Below are positions 1 to 9,193 of a stretch of 41,981 nucleotides of DNA, in pieces (within the stretch, counting starts at the first letter, position 1; the number at the start of each line of letters is the position of its first letter). The translations under genes were made by a program, and so were the position numbers. The stretch lies in NCBI GenBank assembly GCA_965652545.1, contig CBFGWV010000016.1:1-41981 (forward strand). Reading direction: 5' to 3'. This DNA comes from CBFGWV01 sp965652545. GTDB taxonomy: Bacteria > Pseudomonadota > Gammaproteobacteria > Competibacterales > Competibacteraceae. The notes below the pieces were generated by a model. It saw nothing but the letters and a program-made list of their open reading frames with translations. It was not told the DNA's origin and searched no databases.

Positions 1-2481
1 GCTCCGGCTCCGGTCCAAGCGGACGATTCGGTCGCCGTAGAGGACATCGATCCCGAGCTGCGTGAGGTGTTCCTCGCCGAGGCCGCGGAGATCCTCAACG
101 CCAGCGATGTCATTCTGCAGCAATGGTCGCAACACCCGGACAAAGCGGAGCCATTGAACGATTTGCGCCGCGAGATGCATACGCTCAAGGGTAGCTCGCG
201 CATGGCCAGCCACCGCACCATGGGGGATCTGGCCCACGCCATGGAGTCCCTTCTCGATGGCGCGGCGACCGGTCACATCCGAGTCAACAAGGTCACCTTC
301 CTCGACCTGCAATCGGCGCTGGATCAGCTCAACGAAATGCTCGCTGTCGCCCGTGACGGCAAGATGCCCGGTCCTCCCTCGGCGGACATCCTCGCCGCAC
401 TGGAGAGCTGGGTCGCCGATCGGCCGCCCGCACCGGACCTCGAAGTAGAGGCCGGCTCCCACCCTGATCACCGTATCGACGAGGACGACGACGACGACGA
501 TGCACCGGCCAGTAAAGTGGCCGCCAACGACACGGTCGCACCGGCGCCGGTGCGACCGGTGGAAGCCCCTCGGCCGGCGCCGCCACCGGTGTCCGAGCGC
601 CAGGTGCTCTCGACCACCAGCGTGGAAGACACCATCCGCGTCAACGCCAAACTGCTCAACAACCTCGTCAACCAGATGGGTGAGAGCAGTATCTTCCGCT
701 CCCGAGTCGACCAGGGCGTCGGGTCGTTCCGCTTCGGTCTGGGCGAACTCGACCAGACCGTATCCCGCCTGCGCCAACAGCTGCGCCGGCTGGAGATCGA
801 AACCGAAGCGCAGATTCTCTTCCGCTACGAGGAAGGCGGCAGCGACCTGCATGCCGAGTTCGATCCGCTCGAACTGGACCGATTTTCCGAGTTGCAGCAG
901 CTCTCGCGCTCGCTCATGGAGATCGTGGATGACCTGAACAACATCCAGAACACGCTGGATGACCAGGCCCAGGACATGAGTTTCCTGCTCGACCAGCAGG
1001 GCAAGGTCAACAAGGAGATTCAGGAAAACCTGATGCGAACCCGCATGGTCGGGTTCAGCACGGTCGTGCCCCGCCTACGCCGAGTGGTCCGTCAGGCCGC
1101 CCAGGAGTTGGGTAAGAAAGTGGAGCTCCAGGTCGAGGGAACCGAGGCGGAAGTCGACCGGACAGTGCTCGAGAACATGGTCGCGCCGCTGGAGCATCTG
1201 CTGCGCAACTCCGTGTCCCACGGTATCGAGACACCGGAGGCGCGAACGCAGGCGGGCAAGCCGGCCGCCGGAAACATCGACATCAAGCTGCGTCGGGAAG
1301 GCGCCGAATTGGTCATCGTGGTCAGCGACGATGGCGCGGGTTTGAACTTCGACGCCATTCGCCAGAAAGGCGTGTCCACGGGCTTGCTCAGACCCGATCA
1401 GCGCGCAACCGAGCAGGAGTTGGTCACGCTGCTGCTGCAACCGGGGTTCTCGACTGCGGAGAAGGTCACCCAGATCTCCGGTCGCGGCGTCGGCATGGAC
1501 GTCGTCAACGACACCATCCGCGGCATGCGCGGGGCGCTGCAGATCGCCTCCCGCCGCGGAAAGGGCGCGATGTTCACCATCCGCTTGCCGTTCTCGCTTG
1601 CGGTAACTCAAGCCCTGCTGGTTTCCGCCGGTGGTGAGACCTACGCGGTGCCGCTGCTGTCCGTTGAGGCGGTCACGCGGCTGGCCGAGGGTCAATACGC
1701 CGACTACCTGGAAGGCAAGGTGGTCACCCACGAGTACAGCGGCAATCGCTATGCGCTGCACAGCCTGGGTGTGCTGTTCCGCGCCGATGGCGAGAACCCC
1801 GAGCCCATCTCGCCGGACAGCCGTCCGCCGGCATTGCTGTTCCGCAGCGGCGAGTCATCGGCCGCGCTGCAGATCGACGCGGTGCTCGGCAACCAGGAAA
1901 TCATCGTCAAGCCCGTCGGCCGCCAGCTGCATGGGGTACCGGGCGTATCCGGCGCCACCGTGCTCGGTGACGGCCGGGTCATCGTGGTGCTTGAACTGGC
2001 CGCCCTGGCCCGTTCGCTGGCTCAGCGCGTGGATAGCACCATCACGGCGGATACGCCAATCTCGATCCCGTCCGATGAAGAAGAGGCGCCACGGACGATC
2101 ACGGCCATGGTGATCGACGACTCCATCACCATGCGCAAGGTGACCTCGCGCTTCCTGGAACGCCATGCCATCTCGGTCAGCGCGGCAAAGGACGGAGTGG
2201 AAGCGGTAGCCATGTTCGAGGATCAGGCTCCCGACCTGGCCATTCTGGACATCGAGATGCCACGCATGGACGGCTTCGAGGTGCTTGCCCACATCAGGAA
2301 CCAGGATCGCCTCAAGCATATGAAGGTCATCATGGTCACGTCCCGCTCCGGTGAGAAGCACCGGGATCGCGCGACGCGGCTGGGTGTCGACGACTACCTG
2401 ATCAAGCCGTATCAGGAAGAGGAAATGATGGCCTCGATCCGCCGGCTTCTGGGTGATCGTGCCCTTGCGCTGTCGCACTAA
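1..2481 (+). CDS. chpA: ChpA/PilL-type hybrid chemotaxis histidine kinase (5' end outside the window)
   Basis: CheA-type hybrid kinase controlling type IV pilus/twitching chemotaxis at the inner-membrane signalling array. The frame is open from base 1, so the first visible residue is internal; 826 residues are visible. Domains in order: an Hpt domain with phospho-accepting His60 in HTLKGSS; an acidic/proline-rich linker containing a run of six Asp; a dimerisation/P3 region; a HATPase domain (N box HLLRNSVSHGIE near 399, DDGAGLN near 443, GRGVGMD near 495); a CheW-like domain (about 535-680); and a C-terminal receiver with phospho-acceptor Asp750 in LDIEMPRMDG and Lys802 in IKPY. Family members such as Pseudomonas ChpA carry several Hpt domains, so more probably lie upstream. 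A CheW-like gene follows after 12 nt; no chpB methylesterase gene lies between them. Confidence 0.93.
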   Translation, partial: APAPVQADDSVAVEDIDPELREVFLAEAAEILNASDVILQQWSQHPDKAEPLNDLRREMHTLKGSSRMASHRTMGDLAHAMESLLDGAATGHIRVNKVTFLDLQSALDQLNEMLAVARDGKMPGPPSADILAALESWVADRPPAPDLEVEAGSHPDHRIDEDDDDDDAPASKVAANDTVAPAPVRPVEAPRPAPPPVSERQVLSTTSVEDTIRVNAKLLNNLVNQMGESSIFRSRVDQGVGSFRFGLGELDQTVSRLRQQLRRLEIETEAQILFRYEEGGSDLHAEFDPLELDRFSELQQLSRSLMEIVDDLNNIQNTLDDQAQDMSFLLDQQGKVNKEIQENLMRTRMVGFSTVVPRLRRVVRQAAQELGKKVELQVEGTEAEVDRTVLENMVAPLEHLLRNSVSHGIETPEARTQAGKPAAGNIDIKLRREGAELVIVVSDDGAGLNFDAIRQKGVSTGLLRPDQRATEQELVTLLLQPGFSTAEKVTQISGRGVGMDVVNDTIRGMRGALQIASRRGKGAMFTIRLPFSLAVTQALLVSAGGETYAVPLLSVEAVTRLAEGQYADYLEGKVVTHEYSGNRYALHSLGVLFRADGENPEPISPDSRPPALLFRSGESSAALQIDAVLGNQEIIVKPVGRQLHGVPGVSGATVLGDGRVIVVLELAALARSLAQRVDSTITADTPISIPSDEEEAPRTITAMVIDDSITMRKVTSRFLERHAISVSAAKDGVEAVAMFEDQAPDLAILDIEMPRMDGFEVLAHIRNQDRLKHMKVIMVTSRSGEKHRDRATRLGVDDYLIKPYQEEEMMASIRRLLGDRALALSH

Positions 2482-2493
2482 AGGAGCAAGCCC

Positions 2494-2967
2494 ATGAGCA
2501 GCGTGATGCTGGACGCCCAAATCCTGCGAACCCTGGTAATCCCCTTCCAGGGTGGGCAGGCGATACTGCCCAACAGCACCGTGGTTCAGGTGTTGCCGTA
2601 CGCCAAGCCCCTGCGGCTGGAGAATGCGCCCACCTGGACCGTGGGCGCCATGCTCTGGCGGGCACGGACGATTCCATTGATCAGTCTGGGTCGGCTGGTC
2701 GATCCATTCCTCATCGAGTCGGAAGAGAGCTCGCGAATCGTCGTGCTCAATACGCTCAACCAACGGCCGAAACTGTCCAACATCGGCATGTTGTGCACTG
2801 AGCCACCGCGGCTGGTCAACCTCACCCGCATGGCGATCAATGTCGACCTTGAGGCCGGCCCGCAGCCTTATGGCGTGCTGCGCTGGGTCAAGGTTCACAG
2901 CCAGATAGCCATGATTCCAGATCTGGACTACATCGAGACGCAGCTGGCGCCGGTCATGCGCGCCTGA
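2494..2967 (+). CDS. chpC: CheW-like protein of the Chp chemosensory system
   Basis: Small (157 aa) CheW-fold adaptor, by position and size the ChpC member of the pili chemotaxis system. Such proteins couple receptors to the CheA-type kinase. The sequence is a single CheW domain (residues about 12-150): an N-terminal beta strand (LRTLVIPFQGGQAILP), the VLPYAKP stretch and a WRARTIPLISLGRLV core typical of the fold; no signal peptide or membrane segment. Start ATG follows AAGGAGC, well spaced. It is 12 nt behind chpA and almost certainly co-transcribed. Its 3' end overlaps by 14 bp the stop end of the convergent DUF255 gene. The chpC name rests on context; 'CheW domain protein' is certain. Confidence 0.85.
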   Translation: MSSVMLDAQILRTLVIPFQGGQAILPNSTVVQVLPYAKPLRLENAPTWTVGAMLWRARTIPLISLGRLVDPFLIESEESSRIVVLNTLNQRPKLSNIGMLCTEPPRLVNLTRMAINVDLEAGPQPYGVLRWVKVHSQIAMIPDLDYIETQLAPVMRA

Positions 2968-4957
2968 TCGCCTCCATCACTGCCGCGAGCTCGGTCATCG
3001 GTTCGCGGCAGTGAGTACCCTCGCATAGATAAGCGGTCACCGGCACACTGCCGATTGGTGTCTTGCCCGCCAAGACAGGCGGTAGTTCTCCAGCATCCGA
3101 CGCGATGGCGAGCAGCCATAGATCGTCCACCGCAGCGGCCATCAGCGCTGCCGTCCACTGCCTCATGGCATCGGCATCGCCGCGCAGTATCACCGTGCGG
3201 CCGGGCGCGAGATAGTGCTCCAACGCCTCCAGAAACCCGGCGCACGCCAGGGGTTGGGACTCCACCGTGGGCCAGGCCCATTTCAATGTCCGCTCGGCTG
3301 ACACCAATGAACGGAGATCGCCCAGGGCCCGTCCGAGTCGAATCAGGCAAGCGGCCGCCACACCGTTGCCGGCAGGCGTTGCATCGTCAAACAGGGGCTT
3401 CGGTCGCTGGATCAGCCGCTCGTGGTCATGAGCGGTGAAGTAGAACCCGCCTTTGCCGTGCTCGTCCCAGAACTGTTGGTGCAACCCCTCGGCCAGTTGG
3501 AGCAGCCAATCGAAATCGCGGCGTCGCCAACGGGACGTCAACAGCGCCATCAGGCCGTCCATAAGGAAGGCGTAGTCGTCGAGAAACGGTCCGAAACGGG
3601 TCCGCTCGCCATCGAACGAGGCCAACAGGCGCCCGTCGACCCAGGCGCGCCGGTGCAGCGCATCGACCGCATCGCAGGCCAGTTGAATCCAGTCATCACG
3701 CTGGAAAGCCTGGCCGGCGACCGTCAGTCCTTTGATCAGCAATGCATTCCAAGCTGTGAGAATCTTCTCGTCGCGTGCAGGCCTCGGGCGCGCGTCGCGC
3801 GCCCGCAGTAAACCTCGGCGGATGGTCTCGAGGTGCTCGGGCGCACCCCGACGCAGGTTCAGGTGCCAATGGCCATCGATGTTCGGTGGCTCGTCCAAGC
3901 CATAGACGGCACAGGCGGTGGCAGCATCTTCCGCGCTCAGCACCTCCTCGATACCCGCCCGCGTCCAGACGTAGAACGCGCCTTCACCCCCTTCGCTGTC
4001 CGCATCCAGGGTGGCGTAATACCCACCGGCGGCATCGCGCATCTCCCGGCACAACCATTCGATGGTGTGTTCGACAACCTCGCGATAACGGGGATCCGGC
4101 TTGAGCACCCAGGCCCGGCTGTACACAACCAGCAGTTGGGCGTTGTCGTAGAGCATCTTCTCGAAATGGGGGATCGTCCAATCAGCATCCACGCAGTAGC
4201 GGAAGAAGCCGCCGCCCAGTTGGTCGTACAACCCGCCGTCAGCCATGGCGCGAAGACTCCGATGCAGCATGTCGGCTGCACCGGCATCTCCCGCCCCGGC
4301 CAAACTGAGCAGCCGTTGCAGCACGCCAGGCTGGGGGAATTTTGGCACGCGGCCGAACCCGCCATTGGCCGCATCGAAACGTGATTCGAGCTCCCGCCCG
4401 ACGGCATTCAAAGGCCCCCGGCCCAGGCTGTAACCACTGACACCGACGCGACCGGGCCCGGCATTGAGCGCGTTGAGCAATTGTACGTTCTGCACTTCGA
4501 TATCGCCGTGGAGGTCCCGATACACCTGCGCCACCTTGCGCATGATCTCGGGGAAGGCCGGCATGCCGTGGCGGGCGCTCTTTGGCAGGTAGGTCGCGCA
4601 AAAGAAGGGGATCTGATCGTTCGGGGACAACACGACCGACAGGGGCCAGCCACCGCTGCGCTGGTTCAAGAGTTGGAAGGCCTGCTGATAGATGCGATCC
4701 AGGTCCGGGCGCTCTTCGCGGTCGACCTTGATATTGATGAACAAGTCGTTGAGCACTGCCGCCACAGTCGGATCCTCGAAGGATTCATGGGCCATGACGT
4801 GGCACCAGTGGCAGGCCGAATAGCCGATGGAGAGGAATATGGGCTTGTCCTGCTCGCGCGCCGCCCTCAGCGCCGCCTCGCCCCAAGGGTACCAATCGAC
4901 CGGGTTGTCGGCATGTTGTCGGAGATAAAGACTGGATTCCCCGGCGAGTTTGTTCAT
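2954..4957 (-). CDS. Thioredoxin-fold DUF255 protein (YyaL/SPATA20 family)
   Basis: A 667-aa cytosolic protein of the YyaL/SPATA20 family: an N-terminal thioredoxin-like DUF255 domain followed by an (alpha/alpha)6-barrel resembling N-acylglucosamine 2-epimerases. Family function is unsettled. The diagnostic N-terminus is present (ESSLYLRQHADNPVDWYPWG, residues 7-26), with a redox CxxC motif at 49-52 (CHWC) and VDREERPDLD after it. The open frame continues 13 codons further upstream, but ATG at 4957 is preferred: it has a GGGAGG site about 9 nt upstream and matches the family N-terminus. The gene is convergent with chpC (14-bp overlap) and divergent from rlmI. No signal peptide. Confidence 0.9.
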   Translation of the reverse strand: MNKLAGESSLYLRQHADNPVDWYPWGEAALRAAREQDKPIFLSIGYSACHWCHVMAHESFEDPTVAAVLNDLFINIKVDREERPDLDRIYQQAFQLLNQRSGGWPLSVVLSPNDQIPFFCATYLPKSARHGMPAFPEIMRKVAQVYRDLHGDIEVQNVQLLNALNAGPGRVGVSGYSLGRGPLNAVGRELESRFDAANGGFGRVPKFPQPGVLQRLLSLAGAGDAGAADMLHRSLRAMADGGLYDQLGGGFFRYCVDADWTIPHFEKMLYDNAQLLVVYSRAWVLKPDPRYREVVEHTIEWLCREMRDAAGGYYATLDADSEGGEGAFYVWTRAGIEEVLSAEDAATACAVYGLDEPPNIDGHWHLNLRRGAPEHLETIRRGLLRARDARPRPARDEKILTAWNALLIKGLTVAGQAFQRDDWIQLACDAVDALHRRAWVDGRLLASFDGERTRFGPFLDDYAFLMDGLMALLTSRWRRRDFDWLLQLAEGLHQQFWDEHGKGGFYFTAHDHERLIQRPKPLFDDATPAGNGVAAACLIRLGRALGDLRSLVSAERTLKWAWPTVESQPLACAGFLEALEHYLAPGRTVILRGDADAMRQWTAALMAAAVDDLWLLAIASDAGELPPVLAGKTPIGSVPVTAYLCEGTHCREPMTELAAVMEAIRRA

Positions 4958-4991
4958 ACGCGTATGCCTCCCGACGCTGTCCGATTGGGGC

Positions 4992-5022
4992 AGCACAGTC
5001 CGGGGATCGGTTCCCCTGTGCT
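4992..5022. promoter_or_regulatory. Stem-loop in the yyaL-like/rlmI divergent intergenic region
   Basis: An imperfect palindrome: AGCACAG (4992-4998) pairs with CTGTGCT (5016-5022), and GGGA (5003-5006) pairs with TCCC (5012-5015) inside it. It lies in the 103-bp gap between two divergent genes, 39 nt before the rlmI ATG. The adjoining TGCTAGTCT (5019-5027) could be an extended -10 box, but there is no convincing -35. It could be an operator or a 5'-leader hairpin; function is unproven. Confidence 0.3.
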
Positions 5023-5060
5023 AGTCTATCGGGCCGCAACGCCCCCGAATCGATCCCACT

Positions 5061-6257
5061 ATGACCGACACACCCGGCTTCGCTCCATTACGCCTTGGCA
5101 AGAACGAGGACCGCCGTATCAAGGCGGGCCACCTCTGGGTCTACAGCAACGAAGTCGACAATGCCGTCACACCGCTCAAGGGATTTGCCGCCGGACAGCC
5201 GGTGGAGATCCAGGCCCAGAACGGCAAGCCACTGGGCACCGGCTATGTGAACCCGCATTCGCTGATCTGTGCCCGGCTGGTGAGCCGCGACGCGAAGCAT
5301 CCGTTTTCCCCCTCGCTCATTGTCCACCGTCTCAACCAAGCGCTGTCCCTGCGTGAGAAGCTGTTCCAGCGGCCGTTCTATCGCCTGGTGTTCGGTGAGG
5401 CCGACGGTCTGCCGGGACTGACTGTAGACCGCTACGATGCGGTCTGTGTCGTGCAGATCACTACCGCCGGCATGGACACCCAACGCGATGCGATCCTCCA
5501 CGCCCTGGACAAGGTACTCAAGCCCTCTGCGGTGATCTTCCGCAATGACAGTCCGATCCGCGAACTCGAAGGTCTTCCGTTGCTGATCGAAGGCGACGGC
5601 CCCGAGTCGGTGATGGTCGAGGAGGGTGCCGCCCGCTTCAACGTGCCCCTGGCACGCGGCCAGAAGACCGGCTGGTTCTACGATCAACGTGACAACCGTG
5701 CCCGTCTGGCGAAGTACGCCCACGGCGCCCGGGTCCTGGATGTGTTCAGTTATCTGGGCGCCTGGGGTGTCCAGGCCGCCCTGGCCGGGGCGACATCGGT
5801 GACCTGTGTGGATGCCCAGGACGTCGCCATTGCCGGGGTGCGCGAGAATGCCGAGCTCAACGGCGTCGCCGACCGTGTTCAGGCGCTCCAGGGCGATGCC
5901 TTCGAGGTGCTCAAGAGCCTGCGCGAGGCACGCGAACACTTCGACGTCGTCATCATCGACCCCCCAGCCTTCATCAAACGCAAGAAAGACTTGAAGGAAG
6001 GCACCAATGCCTACCGCCGTCTCAACACGCTGGCGCAACAGGTGCTGAGCCGGGACGGTATCCTGGTGTCCTGCTCCTGCTCACACCATTTTTCGCGTGA
6101 AGCGCTGGTGCAGGCGGTTCTCGGCGCCTCGCGACACCTGGACCGGTCCTGCGCGCTGATCGAACACGGCTATCAGGCGGTCGACCACCCCATGCACCCG
6201 GCCATCCCCGAAACCGAGTACCTCAAGGCGGTGTTCGCCCGGGTGCTCCCCGCCTGA
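5061..6257 (+). CDS. rlmI: 23S rRNA m5C methyltransferase, RlmI-like
   Basis: SAM-dependent RNA methyltransferase of the RlmI/RlmO family; the E. coli homologue methylates C1962 of 23S rRNA. 398 aa, close to the E. coli length of 396. An N-terminal PUA-like RNA-binding domain (RRIKAGHLWVYSNEVD, about 19-34) is followed by the Rossmann methyltransferase core with motif I around VLDVFSYLGAWG, VTCVDAQD as the acidic loop, IIDPPAF as motif IV and the Cys-containing VSCSCSHHF segment near the C-terminus, where the catalytic Cys of the m5C family resides. No clear Shine-Dalgarno precedes the ATG, but this start gives the family N-terminus. lgt follows after 11 nt. Confidence 0.9.
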   Translation: MTDTPGFAPLRLGKNEDRRIKAGHLWVYSNEVDNAVTPLKGFAAGQPVEIQAQNGKPLGTGYVNPHSLICARLVSRDAKHPFSPSLIVHRLNQALSLREKLFQRPFYRLVFGEADGLPGLTVDRYDAVCVVQITTAGMDTQRDAILHALDKVLKPSAVIFRNDSPIRELEGLPLLIEGDGPESVMVEEGAARFNVPLARGQKTGWFYDQRDNRARLAKYAHGARVLDVFSYLGAWGVQAALAGATSVTCVDAQDVAIAGVRENAELNGVADRVQALQGDAFEVLKSLREAREHFDVVIIDPPAFIKRKKDLKEGTNAYRRLNTLAQQVLSRDGILVSCSCSHHFSREALVQAVLGASRHLDRSCALIEHGYQAVDHPMHPAIPETEYLKAVFARVLPA

Positions 6258-6268
6258 GACGATAGCGC

Positions 6269-7066
6269 GTGCTCCAGCATCCTCAGATCGACCCCATCGC
6301 CTTGCAGCTCGGCCCGTTGGCCATACGCTGGTACGGCCTGATGTATCTGGTCGGCTTCGGCTTGGCCTGGTGGCTGGGCCGCCGGCGCACCCGCAACCCT
6401 GGCTGGGGATGGACTGTCGAGCAGCTCGACGATGCGGTGTTCTACGGGGCGCTGGGTGTGATCCTGGGCGGCCGGCTGGGCTACGTGTTCTTCTACGCCT
6501 TCGATCGGCTCATCGCCGACCCGATGTACTTGTTGCGCATCACCGAGGGCGGTATGTCGTTCCACGGTGGCCTCATCGGGGTGTTGGTCGCCATGTGGCT
6601 GCTCGGTCGCAAGACCGGCAAGACGTTCTTCGAGGTTACGGATTTCATCGCGCCGCTAATCCCGCCGGGGCTATTGTTCGGCCGTCTCGGAAACTTCATC
6701 AACGGCGAACTGTGGGGCCGCACCACAGAGGTGCCCTGGGGCATGGTCTTCGCCGATGGTGGCCCGATGGCCCGCCATCCATCGCAGTTGTACGAAGCGG
6801 CGCTGGAAGGGGTGCTGCTGTTTGCGCTGCTGTGGTGGTTCTCGTCCAAGCCGCGTCCGCGCATGGCCGTTTCCGGCGCATTCCTTATCGGCTATGGGGT
6901 CGTCAGAAGCATCGCCGAGTTCTTTCGCGAACCGGATGCGCACCTGGGCTTTCTGGCCATGGATTGGCTCACTATGGGCCAATTGCTGTCGTTCCCTATG
7001 ATCGTCTTCGGGGGCGTCCTCATGGTGCTCGCCTATCGCAGGAGGGACGTATGGAGCAATACCTGA
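6269..7066 (+). CDS. lgt: Prolipoprotein diacylglyceryl transferase
   Basis: Inner-membrane enzyme that transfers diacylglyceryl from phosphatidylglycerol to the lipobox Cys of prolipoproteins, the first step of lipoprotein maturation. 265 aa with about seven hydrophobic segments. Diagnostic features: IRWYGLMYLVGF near the N-terminus, SFHGGLIG in the first catalytic half, and the Lgt signature GRLGNFINGELWGR in the second. Start is GTG at 6269, just after the rlmI stop; no in-frame ATG upstream is better. The 3' end overlaps thyA by 16 bp, the common gammaproteobacterial lgt-thyA pairing. Several lipobox proteins elsewhere in the window would be its clients. Confidence 0.95.
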   Translation: MLQHPQIDPIALQLGPLAIRWYGLMYLVGFGLAWWLGRRRTRNPGWGWTVEQLDDAVFYGALGVILGGRLGYVFFYAFDRLIADPMYLLRITEGGMSFHGGLIGVLVAMWLLGRKTGKTFFEVTDFIAPLIPPGLLFGRLGNFINGELWGRTTEVPWGMVFADGGPMARHPSQLYEAALEGVLLFALLWWFSSKPRPRMAVSGAFLIGYGVVRSIAEFFREPDAHLGFLAMDWLTMGQLLSFPMIVFGGVLMVLAYRRRDVWSNT

Positions 7067-7845
7067 GTCTGATGCGCCATGTACGCGACCACGGCGTACG
7101 CAAGGACGATCGGACCGGCACGGGCACCGTGAGCGTGTTCGGCTACCAGATGCGTTTCGACCTGCGGGCCGGGTTTCCCCTGGTGACCACCAAGAAGCTG
7201 CACCTGAAGTCGATCATTCACGAGTTGCTATGGTTTCTGCGCGGCGACACCAATACCGCGTACCTACGCGAGCATGGCGTAAGCATCTGGGACGAATGGG
7301 CCGATGCCAATGGCGATCTCGGCCCGGTATACGGGTATCAATGGCGCTCGTGGCCCACACCGGACGGTCGCCATATCGATCAGATCGCCGCCGTGGTAGA
7401 ACAGCTCAAGACCAACCCGGATTCACGCCGAATCATCGTCTCGGCGTGGAATGTCGCCGACCTTGATCGCATGGCCCTGGTGCCCTGCCATGCGTTCTTC
7501 CAGTTCTATGTCGCCGACGGCCGTCTTTCCTGCCAGCTCTATCAAAGAAGCTGCGATGTCTTTCTCGGCGTGCCGTTCAACATCGCCAGCTATGCACTGC
7601 TCACCCATATGATGGCGCAGCAATGCGATCTGGAGGTGGGTGAGTTCATCTGGACCGGAGGCGATACGCACCTGTACCTGAACCATCTTGAGCAGGTGGA
7701 TCTTCAGCTCGCCCGCCAGCCCCGACCGTTGCCGGCACTGGCCATCGTGCGGCGCCCGGACAGCGTGTTCGACTACCGCTTCGAGGACTTTCGCATCGAG
7801 GGGTACGACCCGCATCCGGCCATTTCAGCGCCGGTGGCGGTTTAG
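7051..7845 (+). CDS. thyA: Thymidylate synthase
   Basis: Converts dUMP and 5,10-methylene-THF to dTMP and dihydrofolate in the cytosol. 264 aa, the E. coli ThyA length, with the nucleophile in exactly the E. coli position (Cys146 in ALVPCHAFFQFYV). Also present are RTGTGT and FPLVTTKKLH at the N-terminus, the phosphate-binding YQRSCDVFLGVPFN stretch, and the C-terminal PVAV. ATG at 7051 follows GGAGGG (7041-7046), inside the end of lgt. A much longer frame running in from upstream is the lgt shadow. It is convergent with folA, only 4 bp between stop codons; thyA produces the dihydrofolate that folA reduces. Confidence 0.98.
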   Translation: MEQYLSLMRHVRDHGVRKDDRTGTGTVSVFGYQMRFDLRAGFPLVTTKKLHLKSIIHELLWFLRGDTNTAYLREHGVSIWDEWADANGDLGPVYGYQWRSWPTPDGRHIDQIAAVVEQLKTNPDSRRIIVSAWNVADLDRMALVPCHAFFQFYVADGRLSCQLYQRSCDVFLGVPFNIASYALLTHMMAQQCDLEVGEFIWTGGDTHLYLNHLEQVDLQLARQPRPLPALAIVRRPDSVFDYRFEDFRIEGYDPHPAISAPVAV

Positions 7846-7849
7846 GTGT

Positions 7850-8344
7850 CTAGGCCTTCCGATCGAGGATTCTGAACGCATACGGGTAGGTGTGCCGTTC
7901 ATCGGCACCGTGATCCTCCCGCCAAACTTCCGTCCAATCGCCCTCATCGAACGGCGGGAAATGGGTATCGCCCTCGGGTTCGGCATGGACCTCGGTCAGG
8001 ACGATGCGGTGTGCGTCGGTCATGGCCTGGGCGAAGAGCTGAGCCCCGCCGATGAGCATGATCTCCTCGGCCGGTTGCGCGGCCTGCAAGGCCGCCTCCA
8101 GCGAGTGCGCGACGGTCGCACCCTCGGCCTGGTAGCCGGTGTCGCGGGTCACGACGATGTTAGGCCGCCCGGGCAATGGCCTCGCACCGATCGACTCCCA
8201 CGTCTTGCGACCCATGATGCAGGGCTTGCCCAGTGTGGTGCGCTTGAAGTGCTTGAGGTCTTCGGGCAGGCGCCAGGGCAGGCCGTTGTCTTTTCCGATC
8301 ACGCCGTTGCGGGCGACCGCTACGACCAATGTCAGCGTACTCAT
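7850..8344 (-). CDS. folA: Dihydrofolate reductase
   Basis: NADPH-dependent reduction of dihydrofolate to tetrahydrofolate; target of trimethoprim. 164 aa, standard for chromosomal DHFR. Sequence landmarks: VVAVARNGVIGKDNGLPWRLPEDL (Met20-loop region with LPW and the Asp/Glu carboxylate), TLGKPCIMGRKTWESIG (cofactor site), the LIGGAQLF glycine motif and the C-terminal RHTYPYAF segment. ATG at 8344 has GGAGG 6 nt upstream and overlaps the apaH stop by 4 bp (ATGA), implying translational coupling. It is the last gene of the lptD-to-folA run. Confidence 0.97.
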   Translation of the reverse strand: MSTLTLVVAVARNGVIGKDNGLPWRLPEDLKHFKRTTLGKPCIMGRKTWESIGARPLPGRPNIVVTRDTGYQAEGATVAHSLEAALQAAQPAEEIMLIGGAQLFAQAMTDAHRIVLTEVHAEPEGDTHFPPFDEGDWTEVWREDHGADERHTYPYAFRILDRKA

Positions 8345-9159
8345 GGGTGTCCTCCACAGGCGACGGAGACCGGCGGGGTGTCGGCGTCCAGCCGTTGCGC
8401 GGTCAGGGTAGCACCCCATACGCAGCCACTGTCCAGGGCGAGAATGCCGGGTTCTTTGCGGTAACCCAGCGACGCCCAATGCCCGAACACCACCGTGGTG
8501 TCGATCGAGCGCCGTCCCGGCAGCGCGAACCACGGTGCCAAACCGGGCGGCGCTGCATCCAGCCCTTCTTTACAGCCGAAATCCAGCCGCCCGTCGGGGT
8601 AACAGAAGCGCATCCGCGTGCACACGTTGACGATGGCGCGTATCCGGTCGTGTCCGGTCAGGCCCTCATCCCATTGATCCGGGTCATGACCGAACATGAC
8701 CTCGAGAAACGTACGGTAATCGGCCCGCTGCAATACCCCCTGGACCTCACCCGAGAGGCGTAGCGCATCGTCCACCGACCAACTCTTGTGCAGGCCCGCG
8801 TGTACCAGCGTGCACCCCAGATGCTCATCGTGACGAACCAGCGGCTGATGGCGCAGCCAGTCCAATAGCTCGGCGGCATCCGGTGCATTCAGGACATCGT
8901 CGTAGGTATCGCGGCGTTTGGGTTGGACGAAACCCTCGGCCACCGCCAGCAGAGACAGGTCATGGTTGCCGAGGACCGTCACCGCCGCGGCACCCAGGTC
9001 TTTTACCAGACGCACTACATCGGCCGAGCGCGGCCCACGGTTGACGAGGTCACCCACGAACCACAGCGTGTCGCGATCGGGTGAAAAGCCGATGCGCTCC
9101 AGCAACGCCTCCAACGGATCGCAGCAGCCCTGCACATCGCCGATGGCGTAAACGGCCAC
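8341..9159 (-). CDS. apaH: Diadenosine tetraphosphatase (symmetrical)
   Basis: Metallophosphoesterase that hydrolyses Ap4A to two ADP and also decaps nucleoside-tetraphosphate-capped RNA. 272 aa, the usual size. Metal-binding motifs in order: GDVQGCCDPLEALL (the usual first-motif His is Gln here, a variant known to me from pseudomonad-like homologues), FVGDLVNRGPRS, VLGNHDLSLLAV, LVHAGLHKSW and FGHWASLG. GTG start at 9159 lies 34 nt after the apaG stop with a GAGGG sequence upstream. The stop overlaps the folA start. Confidence 0.95.
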   Translation of the reverse strand: MAVYAIGDVQGCCDPLEALLERIGFSPDRDTLWFVGDLVNRGPRSADVVRLVKDLGAAAVTVLGNHDLSLLAVAEGFVQPKRRDTYDDVLNAPDAAELLDWLRHQPLVRHDEHLGCTLVHAGLHKSWSVDDALRLSGEVQGVLQRADYRTFLEVMFGHDPDQWDEGLTGHDRIRAIVNVCTRMRFCYPDGRLDFGCKEGLDAAPPGLAPWFALPGRRSIDTTVVFGHWASLGYRKEPGILALDSGCVWGATLTAQRLDADTPPVSVACGGHP

Positions 9160-9193
9160 GTGTCAGAACGCCCTCGTAGTCATCGGCGCCTCA

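Noticed and set aside
483..503. GAC/GAT tandem run in chpA as a microsatellite
   Set aside because: It encodes an acidic linker (six Asp) between domains, common in CheA-type proteins; too short to call a repeat locus.
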